From NCBI RefSeq assembly GCF_016901135.1, contig NZ_JAFEVL010000075.1, positions 496,001 through 560,000 on the forward strand: a stretch of 64,000 nucleotides of DNA, given 5' to 3'. Under the pieces are notes generated by a model. That model ran no database searches and was not told the DNA's origin. It was given only the letters and a program-made list of their open reading frames with translations. Within the stretch, counting starts at the first letter, position 1. Each line of letters begins with the position of its first letter. Both the position numbers and the translations under genes were made by a program. Origin of the DNA: Martinezella lusitana (lineage in GTDB: Bacteria; Pseudomonadota; Alphaproteobacteria; Rhizobiales; Rhizobiaceae). Shown in pieces: positions 16,658 to 23,801 of the stretch.

Positions 16658-17269
16658 ATGGTAGTGGCCGAACCAGGCGCAAATGCCGAACCGCGCCTGC
16701 ATACAATCTCATCGTCGGACGAAACCATGCGCCGCTTCCAGCGCACGATCGTTCCGCATCTGGATGCCGCCTATAATTTCGCGCGCTTCTTGAGCAGGGA
16801 TGCCGATGCCGCCCAGGATATCGTGCAGGAGGCATTCCTGCGCGCCTATCGCGGCTTTGGCGGCTTTCGCAATGGCGATGCCCGGGCCTGGACATTCACC
16901 ATCGTCCGCAACTGCTATCACGCCTGGTTGCAGGAAGGGCGGCGCAAGACCTATTACGAGCAGCCGATGACCGACGGCGATGACTCAGCGGAGGACCCGC
17001 GGTCGTCCGATCCCGCTTCCGAAGACGATACTCCCGAGGCAGCGTTAATCCGCAAGGCGGAAACGCTACGAGTGCGCCAGGTCATCAACATGCTGCCCGA
17101 TGCCATGCGCGAAGTCCTCGTCCTGCGCGAGCTCGAGGATCTTTCCTATAAGGAGATTGCCGAAATCATCGATGCGCCGATCGGCACCGTCATGTCGCGC
17201 CTTGCCCGCGCTCGCCGCGATTTCGGCGAGGTCTGGCGCAGCCTCGACGAGAAAGGGGCGGCGCGATGA
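16658..17269 (+). CDS. RNA polymerase ECF-type sigma factor
   Basis: Sigma-70 family factor of the ECF class. Region 2 spans about residues 24-95, with AAQDIVQEAFLRAYRGF as the core-binding helix and ARAWTFTIVRNCYHAW as the -10 recognition part. Region 4 spans about 140-195 (LPDAMREVLVLRELEDLSY, then APIGTVMSRLARARRDF). The start is uncertain: ATG 16658 follows AAGGAGG at 16634-16640 but 17 bases away; an in-frame ATG at 16478 and another at 16727 are alternatives. Its stop overlaps the anti-sigma start (ATGA). Confidence 0.9.
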   Translation: MVVAEPGANAEPRLHTISSSDETMRRFQRTIVPHLDAAYNFARFLSRDADAAQDIVQEAFLRAYRGFGGFRNGDARAWTFTIVRNCYHAWLQEGRRKTYYEQPMTDGDDSAEDPRSSDPASEDDTPEAALIRKAETLRVRQVINMLPDAMREVLVLRELEDLSYKEIAEIIDAPIGTVMSRLARARRDFGEVWRSLDEKGAAR

Positions 17270-18069
17270 GCGAGAGGGAACAAAGTGATCATGGCGAATG
17301 GGCCGACCTGCTGCACGGCTTCATCGACGGTGAACTCGATCCGACCAACCTCGCACGCTTCGAGGCACATCTCGCGACGTGCGAGGAATGCACCCACGAG
17401 ATGGAAGAGGCTCTCATGGTAAAACGCCTTACCGGCCGCCAAGGGGTGAAGTGGCGAGCACCTGACGCCGTCCACGCCCGCATCCAGACTGCGCTGGCGC
17501 TGGAACAGGTCATGGTGGCACGCGCCATGACGGCAACGATCCAAACGGAAAACCCGTGGCATCGCTTCTGGCGGTTCGTCCGGCAATGGAGTTTCATACC
17601 GTCGCTCGCCGTGCTGGCAGCCAGCCTCATACTGGTCTTGAACATGCCGCAGCAGAGCCAAACGATCGAAGATCAGCTTCTTGCGAGCCACGTGCGCTCG
17701 ATGCTCGCCGATCACCTGACCGACGTGCTGACCTCGGATCAGCACACCGTCAAGCCATGGTTCAGCGGCAAGATCGATTTCTCTCCGCCGGTAGTCGATC
17801 TGGCGGCACAGGGGTTTCCCCTCGTCGGCGGCCGGGTGGATTATCTGAACGGTCGGGTCGTCGCGGCGCTGATCTACCACCGGCACGGCCATATCATCAA
17901 TCTCTTCATCTGGCCCAGCGCGGCCGCCACCCGCAGCAGTGCCGAGAAGGAAGGCTACAATTTCGCCGAATGGTATGCGGACGGACTGGTGTTCTGGGCG
18001 GTATCCGATGTTAGCGCCCCCGACCTTTCTGCCTTTCGAGACGATTTTTCACGCGCCACCGCCCCGTGA
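17266..18069 (+). CDS. Membrane-bound zinc-type anti-sigma factor
   Basis: A 267-residue protein with an N-terminal ZAS/zf-HC2 anti-sigma domain. FIDGELDP is followed by H35-x3-C39-x2-C42 (HLATCEEC), the zinc-binding pattern of redox- or stress-sensing anti-sigma factors. A single membrane helix lies at about residues 110-127, leaving a periplasmic domain of about 135 residues. Co-translated with the upstream ECF gene by an ATGA overlap, so it most likely sequesters that sigma factor. The signal it senses is unknown. Confidence 0.9.
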   Translation: MSEREQSDHGEWADLLHGFIDGELDPTNLARFEAHLATCEECTHEMEEALMVKRLTGRQGVKWRAPDAVHARIQTALALEQVMVARAMTATIQTENPWHRFWRFVRQWSFIPSLAVLAASLILVLNMPQQSQTIEDQLLASHVRSMLADHLTDVLTSDQHTVKPWFSGKIDFSPPVVDLAAQGFPLVGGRVDYLNGRVVAALIYHRHGHIINLFIWPSAAATRSSAEKEGYNFAEWYADGLVFWAVSDVSAPDLSAFRDDFSRATAP

Positions 18070-18077
18070 GGCAAACA

Positions 18078-18111
18078 AAAAGCCGGCCACATCGCTGCAG
18101 CCGGCTTCTTT
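18078..18111. terminator. Bidirectional terminator between anti-sigma gene and yebC
   Basis: Stem AAGCCGGC (18080-18087) with GCCGGCTT (18100-18107), loop of 12 bases, with A-rich and T-rich flanks. It can end both the rightward sigma operon and the leftward yebC transcript. Confidence 0.8.
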
Positions 18112-18127
18112 CAATCAATCACATTGA

Positions 18128-18874
18128 TCAGGCCGAGAGCTTGGCCATCACTTCTTCGGAGACTTCGAAGTTCGAATAGACGTTCTGGACGTCATCGTCG
18201 TCCTCGAGGCTATCGATGAGCTTCATCAACGACACTGCCTTTTCTTCATCGACCGGCACGTTGTTCTGCGCGCGCCAGATTATCTTGACCGTTTCGGCCT
18301 CGCCGAGCGTCGCTTCGAGCGCCTTGGCAACTTCGTTCATCGCTTCGAAGCCGCAGATGATCGTGTGGCCCTCTTCGTCGCTCTCGACATCATCGGCGCC
18401 GGCTTCGATCGCCGCTTCCATCACCTTGTCGGCATTGCCGACGGTCGGCTTGTAGGTGATTTCGCCAACATGATCGAAGGAGAAGGAGACCGAACCGGTT
18501 TCGCCTAGAACACCGCCGGCCTTGGTGAAGATCGAACGGACGTTCGAAGCCGTACGGTTGCGATTGTCGGTCAACGCCTCGACAATGATCGCCGTGCCGC
18601 CGGGGCCGTAGCCCTCGTAGCGGACTGCATCGTAGTTTTCGCCGTCATTGCCGGCCGCCTTCTTGATGGCGCGGTCGATATTGTCCTTCGGCATCGACTG
18701 GGCCTTAGCGTTCTGGATCGCCAGGCGCAGGCTCGCGTTCATGGTAGGGTCAGGCAGACCCGCCTTGGCGGCGACGGTGATTTCACGCGCCAGCTTCGAG
18801 AACATTTTCGAACGCACAGAGTCCTGGCGACCCTTGCGATGCATGATGTTTTTAAACTGTGAATGGCCAGCCAT
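18128..18874 (-). CDS. yebC: YebC/PmpR family protein (transcription or translation regulator)
   Basis: A 248-residue YebC family protein starting MAGHSQFKNIMHRKGRQD, the family signature, with GYGPGGTAIIVE and DNRNRT in the middle. YebC-like proteins were described as DNA-binding regulators; some members are linked to translation of proline stretches. The ATG at 18874 is used by the family; an in-frame ATG 15 bases upstream is possible. In many proteobacteria yebC is next to ruvC; here about 5 kb of other genes intervene. Confidence 0.95.
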   Translation of the reverse strand: MAGHSQFKNIMHRKGRQDSVRSKMFSKLAREITVAAKAGLPDPTMNASLRLAIQNAKAQSMPKDNIDRAIKKAAGNDGENYDAVRYEGYGPGGTAIIVEALTDNRNRTASNVRSIFTKAGGVLGETGSVSFSFDHVGEITYKPTVGNADKVMEAAIEAGADDVESDEEGHTIICGFEAMNEVAKALEATLGEAETVKIIWRAQNNVPVDEEKAVSLMKLIDSLEDDDDVQNVYSNFEVSEEVMAKLSA

Positions 18875-19000
18875 GGCACCCCTGTTCACGTCTTTTGTTG
18901 GGAATGGGCGGCGTTATAAGAGCGAAGCGGCTTTCATTCAAGCAAAAAGCCGGATTTTGGGCAGTCAGTGCTCACAAAACCGCAGCCATGGGCATGGCAA

Positions 19001-19840
19001 TCAAATCCCCTTCAGCACATAGATCAGCGGCTTTTTCGGCAGGGTTTTCACAGAAACGGTGACGCTTGCGGTCGGGGCGTAGGCGACATCGAAATCCGGG
19101 CCGAACAGGGCGAGGAACTGGTCGACGGGCGGTCCCCAGCGATGCATGGGAAGGATGAGTGATGAGCGCAGCCGCTTCACCACCCGGCTCATGCTGTCGG
19201 CCCCCATGGTCAAGCCGCCATCCACGGGCACCATCACGACGTCGAGGCGGCCGATCTCGGCATATTGCTGGTCTGTAAGTTCGAAATGCAGATGTCCCAG
19301 ATGGCCGATGCAGAGGCCCGCCACCTCGAAGATGAAGATCGAATTGCCGTTGGGCTCGATCCCCCCGCCCCAGGAGCGGATATCGGTCACAACGTTGCGG
19401 ATCAGCGTGTCGCCGACGGTCAGGTGGATCTTAGCCGGTTCGCCCGGCGTGTCGCTCCAGCCGTGCAGCACATATTTGATCGCCGGGTCGGGCGTCAGCG
19501 TGTAATGGCTCGGATGCGCCTTGTTCATGGTGACGACGTCAGGCGTATAGGGCGGCGGATAGGCGCCGCTGAAATCGGTGGCGATGGAAACGCCGCCGGG
19601 CGTCTCGATGAACAGGGTCGCATGACCGAGGAAGGTGATTTTCACGTCGCCATTGACGGGATCGTTGGCGAGTGTCGGGCCTTGATTGGAAAAGCTGGCG
19701 AAGGTCGCCTTGGGCAAGGACTGCGCAATCGCCTGGCATTGGCTCGGCTGAGGACGTGAAGGCTTCTCCTGGGCATCCGCGGCGCTCCAGCTCGCCGCAG
19801 CCAGCAGGAAGAACACGGCGAAGACAGGAAACCGCAGCAT
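19001..19840 (-). CDS. Secreted MBL-fold metal-dependent hydrolase-like protein
   Basis: A 279-residue protein with a signal peptide (MLRFPVFAVFFLLAAASW, cleavage near ADA) and a UlaG-like metallo-beta-lactamase fold. It has LGHATLFIETPGG and, later, IGHLGHLHFEL and LPMHRWGP. The usual HxHxDH motif is degenerate: HPSHY at residues 109-113 has no aspartate, so metal binding may differ. AAGGGG precedes the ATG at 19840. It stands alone between yebC and the YmdB-type gene. Substrate unknown. Confidence 0.82.
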   Translation of the reverse strand: MLRFPVFAVFFLLAAASWSAADAQEKPSRPQPSQCQAIAQSLPKATFASFSNQGPTLANDPVNGDVKITFLGHATLFIETPGGVSIATDFSGAYPPPYTPDVVTMNKAHPSHYTLTPDPAIKYVLHGWSDTPGEPAKIHLTVGDTLIRNVVTDIRSWGGGIEPNGNSIFIFEVAGLCIGHLGHLHFELTDQQYAEIGRLDVVMVPVDGGLTMGADSMSRVVKRLRSSLILPMHRWGPPVDQFLALFGPDFDVAYAPTASVTVSVKTLPKKPLIYVLKGI

Positions 19841-19966
19841 CTGCCACCCCTTCAAGCCCAGGAAGGGCAGAAGGATGCTGCATGACCGAAAACAGGTCCA
19901 GCGACAATCGGACACAATTGCTCACAATCGCGTCATTGCGCTTCGTTGATTAATTGCAGGGCACGA

Positions 19967-20791
19967 TCAGCGCCAGAACTCGGGAATGGTCTCGGCCAGA
20001 CGCGGCCCGAGCCTCAACGGCGCGATCTTCTCGGCAAGCCCCGTCGCATCCGATATCTCTACGCCGACGCCACAGATGGTCGCCGGTCCGGATGCCGCTT
20101 CGAAGCGACCCTTCGGCATTTTCGAAATGAACCGGTTGAGCGGCTCCTCTTTCTCCATGCCAAGCGAGGAATCATAGTCGCCGCACATGCCGGCATCCGA
20201 CATGTAGGCGGTGCCACCGTTCAGGATCTGCGCATCGGCGGTCGGCACATGCGTATGCGTGCCGACGACGAAGCTGGCGCGGCCGTCGACGAAATGGCCG
20301 AAGCATTGCTTCTCGCTGGTCGCCTCCGCATGAAAGTCGAAGATGATGGCGTCCGCCTGCTCCTTCAGCGGGCAGGCATCGAGGATCACCTCCGCCGATT
20401 TAAAGGGATCGTCGAGCTCCGGATGCATGAAGACGCGGCCCATGATGTTAGCAACAAGCACGCGGGCGCCATTGCGCGCATAATAGATACCGGAACCTCG
20501 GCCGGGCGTGCCGGCGGGATAGTTGGCGGGGCGCAGGAACTGGTCATGGCGTTCGCAGAAGACAACGGCTTCCTTCTGATCCCAGACATGGTTGCCCGTC
20601 GTCACCACATCGGCGCCGGCATTGATCGTTTCGAGGAAGATGTCCTCGGTGATGCCGAAACCGCCGGCGGCATTCTCGCCATTGACGATGACGAAATCGA
20701 GCTTCAGATCGGACACGAGCCCCGGAAGGCGGTCCCATACCGCGGTTCGTCCGGTCTTGCCGACCATGTCACCCAGAAAAAGCAGCCGCAT
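19967..20791 (-). CDS. TIGR00282 family metallophosphoesterase (YmdB-like)
   Basis: A 274-residue phosphoesterase of the YmdB type, some of which hydrolyse 2',3'-cyclic nucleotides. The motif set is complete: LFLGDMVGKTGR at the start, VNGENAAGGFG, TTGNHVWDQKE, DFHAEATSEK and VGTHTHVPTADA. The length is typical. It lies 3 bases after the cyclo-ligase gene, an arrangement that suggests co-transcription. Confidence 0.93.
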   Translation of the reverse strand: MRLLFLGDMVGKTGRTAVWDRLPGLVSDLKLDFVIVNGENAAGGFGITEDIFLETINAGADVVTTGNHVWDQKEAVVFCERHDQFLRPANYPAGTPGRGSGIYYARNGARVLVANIMGRVFMHPELDDPFKSAEVILDACPLKEQADAIIFDFHAEATSEKQCFGHFVDGRASFVVGTHTHVPTADAQILNGGTAYMSDAGMCGDYDSSLGMEKEEPLNRFISKMPKGRFEAASGPATICGVGVEISDATGLAEKIAPLRLGPRLAETIPEFWR

Positions 20792-20794
20792 TCG

Positions 20795-21382
20795 CTATCC
20801 AATCGCTTCCGAAACGAAATCGAGTCCGCTCTCGGTCAAAATCGCGTCAAGACGGACATCATGCGGCTCAGCCGGTACTGATGGCACTTCTTGGCAATCG
20901 AATGCAATGCCGATCAGCCGCGGATTCAAGCCTTTTTGATGTAGACGTGCGATGGCGCGATCGTAATGGCCGGCTCCGTAGCCGATGCGATGGCCGGAGC
21001 TGTCGAACGCCGAAAGCGGCACCAGCATGATATCCGGATCGAGCACCGCTGCATCAGGCCCCGGCCCCGAGGTGCCGAACCCGGTCGCAACGAGCGCGGC
21101 ACCCGGCACGAGTTCGCGAAAGACGATGGTGCTGCGATCGAGGATGACGGGCACACAAAGCCGCGCACCGCGCTCCCTGAGCCGCGCCATTAACGGCCTT
21201 ATATCCACCTCGGACCGGATCGGTAGAAAACCGGAAACGATCGCTCCCGGTGCGACATCGATGGCATCGCCGCCATGGGCAGCCATGGCCAACCCCATTT
21301 CGATGCGTTCATCGGCTGGAATGGCATCACGCGCCGCCAGACGCTCGTTGCGATATTGGGCTTTAAGCTCTTTGGGGGTCAT
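20795..21382 (-). CDS. 5-formyltetrahydrofolate cyclo-ligase
   Basis: Converts 5-formyl-THF to 5,10-methenyl-THF using ATP. The 195-residue protein has an N-terminal basic helix (KELKAQYRNERLAARD), GFLPIRSEVDIRPL, and the folate/ATP-site motif GYGAGHYDRAIA near residue 138. In many proteobacteria this gene follows the 6S RNA gene and zapA; here those lie about 8 kb away. Confidence 0.94.
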   Translation of the reverse strand: MTPKELKAQYRNERLAARDAIPADERIEMGLAMAAHGGDAIDVAPGAIVSGFLPIRSEVDIRPLMARLRERGARLCVPVILDRSTIVFRELVPGAALVATGFGTSGPGPDAAVLDPDIMLVPLSAFDSSGHRIGYGAGHYDRAIARLHQKGLNPRLIGIAFDCQEVPSVPAEPHDVRLDAILTESGLDFVSEAIG

Positions 21383-21484
21383 CGGATCTTCGCAATTTTC
21401 TATGATATCACGAAAACATAATGAGCCGGCAGCCTAATGCAATGCGCGAAAGCGACATCTGGGATGGTATGGTGCAAGCTGATA

Positions 21485-22162
21485 TCAGCCGCCCTTGCGC
21501 ACGACGGACATCTTTCCGTCGCCATCCAGATGCGCGCGGACATTTTCATAGTTCAACAACGTCGAGTGGCCGGTCTCCACCGGATGGGAATGCGTCGCGG
21601 TGATTACCATCACATCGGCGCCGGCCGCTTCGCCTGCCTTGATGCCGGCCATGACATCCTCGAACACCAGGCAATCGGAAGTACGCAGGCCCAGACGTTC
21701 CGCCCCGAGGATGTAGCCCTGCGGATCAGGCTTGCCGACCTTGACGTCCTCGGCGGTGACGATGAAGCGCGGCACCGGGATGCCGGCGGCGTCAAGTCGG
21801 GCCAGCGCCAGGCGGTACGGCGAGGAGGTAACGATCGCCCACCGCTCCGGCGGCAGTGACGCGAGGAAATCGATGGCACCCGGCAGCGCGACCACGCCCT
21901 CGACGTCGGCAATCTCCGCCTCCATGATGCCAGCCGACTCGGCGACCGGATCGACGCCGGGCAGGTTCAACTGGCCGATCGTATCGACACCGCGCTTGCC
22001 ATGCATGGTCGGCATGAATTTTTCGACGTCCAGACCCTTGCTGCGAGCCCAATTGCCCCAGACGCGTTCGGCGGCGGCGATCGAATTGATGATCGTGCCA
22101 TCCATGTCGAACAGGAAGCCGGAATAGGCTTTGGTAAAGGCGGAAGACGGTGCAGCGGACAA
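21485..22162 (-). CDS. HAD family hydrolase (sugar-phosphatase-like)
   Basis: A 225-residue HAD-superfamily phosphatase. Motif I FDMDGTI holds the nucleophile and acid/base aspartates, motif II is VTSSPYR, motif III is the lysine in VGKPDPQGY, and motif IV FEDVMAGIKAGEAAG. The cap is helical (subclass I), as in beta-phosphoglucomutase and 2-deoxyglucose-6-phosphate phosphatase relatives. Substrate unknown. It lies between the cyclo-ligase and atvA. Confidence 0.9.
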   Translation of the reverse strand: MSAAPSSAFTKAYSGFLFDMDGTIINSIAAAERVWGNWARSKGLDVEKFMPTMHGKRGVDTIGQLNLPGVDPVAESAGIMEAEIADVEGVVALPGAIDFLASLPPERWAIVTSSPYRLALARLDAAGIPVPRFIVTAEDVKVGKPDPQGYILGAERLGLRTSDCLVFEDVMAGIKAGEAAGADVMVITATHSHPVETGHSTLLNYENVRAHLDGDGKMSVVRKGG

Positions 22163-22403
22163 GGCAGGCCCTTTCTGGACGTGAAAACGAGTGGCCGGCG
22201 CAGCCGCGCCACTCGCGATAGGAGCTTCCTCCGACTAACGGCAGCCGCGGCAAGAAGCAAATGATTGCTGAGCAACGGACGCAGGAAAAACCCGTTCATT
22301 CGTTTCAGCCGGCACGACATCGGATGGAAGCGCTTGCATCGCCATCGGCGGATGGCGAAACGGAAGCGTGCGACTGAAGAGACCAGCCGCACGCGTCGAT
22401 CTG

Positions 22404-23801
22404 TTATTCGCCGAGGCGGCTCTTCAGACCATTGATGATATGGTTCGCCAGCGCCTCATAATCGTCATCGAAATGGTGGCCGCCATCCATGGCGATGACT
22501 TCGGCGCCGGTGCCCTTCAGCAGCGGGCATCCGACGTCTTCGTCATCGTCCTTGCCGTACACGCATTGCACCATTTTCGGATTGATCGACTTGAGGTCAT
22601 TGATGGGATCGCCACCCTTGCCCTCGCTCGAAGCGCCGAGCCAGCCCATGACCGAAATCACATAGTCGACCTTCTGCGACAACGACAGCAGGGACATCTG
22701 CACGATCTTGTCCTTGTCGGGCTGCTTCAGGCGGTTATAGCTCGCCGGCAGCACATCGGCGCCGAACGAATAGCCGATCAGCACCACGTGCTTGACCTTG
22801 AAACGCTTGGTATAGAACTGGATCATGCGCGCGAGGTCGTCTGCCGTCTGTTGCGGATCCCGCTCCGACCAGAAATAGTGCAGCGAATCCACGCCCACGA
22901 CCGGAATGCCCTGATCCTGCAGATAGCTGCCGACTTCCTTGTCGATATCGCGCCAGCCGCCGTCGCCGGAATAGACGATCGCAAGCGTGTCCTCCGTCGG
23001 CGTCGTTTCCATGACATCAACAGGCAGGCCGAGCGGCGACTTCGCACTGTCGATCGACTTCATCAGGTCTGCCAGCGAAGCCTCGAGCGTCGCATAGGTA
23101 TCGTCGATCCCGGAATCCGTGGTCTGGACCTCGGGATGATCCTTCTGGATCTCCTCGACGTGATCGCGTCCATCCTTCGGAGCATTCGGCGTGAAGGTCA
23201 CGAGAATCGGATTCGGCAAAGCACCTTCCTGCAGGCCGAAGGACACCATGTCGCCATCGGTCTTCTTCTCGGCCGGCGTGCAAAGCTCCTGCTTCAGCCC
23301 GATGCCGGCTGCCGGATCCACGGCAAGCGTTCCGGCGACCGTGGCATCCGGGGTCTGCGCGGCTATCGTCAGTGCCATGGCGCCGCCTGCGCCGACGCCG
23401 GCGATGATCGGCAGTTGATAGGTGCTGTCGGCAAAGGAACGCTGCACCTGCTGGCTCAGTGATTCCAGATCCGAGACCATGTAGATGCAGCCGTCGTTCT
23501 GGCTGACGTCATATTTGTTCAGCGACGCCAGGAAGGACGGGTAATCGATGCCGATGACCAACGAGCCATTGGCGACGAGCTTGTCGGCAACCGCCTTTTC
23601 CTTGTCGCCCCAGCCCGTGGTGTCGGAGATCAGAACGACCTCGCTCGTCACCTTGCCTTGCGGGCGCAGGATATGCGGCGGCGAAATCATGCCCAGATCG
23701 TATTTGGTATCGTCTTCGTCGGCCCGTACAGAGCCTGAGGCAAGCAGACCCACCGTCAGCATGCATGCGAAAACCAATGACATTGCGTATTTCAAGATCA
23801 T
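22404..23801 (-). CDS. atvA: AcvB/AtvA periplasmic protein (VirJ-like, lysyl-phosphatidylglycerol hydrolase)
   Basis: A 465-residue secreted protein (signal peptide MILKYAMSLVFACMLTVG..., cleavage near VRA) with two alpha/beta-hydrolase-like halves. The C-terminal half is VirJ-like, with SGDGGWRDID and a serine nucleophile in LIGYSFGADVLP, and HHFDDDYE near the end. The Agrobacterium homologue AcvB hydrolyses lysyl-phosphatidylglycerol; R. tropici calls it AtvA. The ATG at 23801 overlaps the lpiA stop (ATGA), tying hydrolase to synthase. The frame is open further upstream but without support. Confidence 0.93.
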   Translation of the reverse strand: MILKYAMSLVFACMLTVGLLASGSVRADEDDTKYDLGMISPPHILRPQGKVTSEVVLISDTTGWGDKEKAVADKLVANGSLVIGIDYPSFLASLNKYDVSQNDGCIYMVSDLESLSQQVQRSFADSTYQLPIIAGVGAGGAMALTIAAQTPDATVAGTLAVDPAAGIGLKQELCTPAEKKTDGDMVSFGLQEGALPNPILVTFTPNAPKDGRDHVEEIQKDHPEVQTTDSGIDDTYATLEASLADLMKSIDSAKSPLGLPVDVMETTPTEDTLAIVYSGDGGWRDIDKEVGSYLQDQGIPVVGVDSLHYFWSERDPQQTADDLARMIQFYTKRFKVKHVVLIGYSFGADVLPASYNRLKQPDKDKIVQMSLLSLSQKVDYVISVMGWLGASSEGKGGDPINDLKSINPKMVQCVYGKDDDEDVGCPLLKGTGAEVIAMDGGHHFDDDYEALANHIINGLKSRLGE

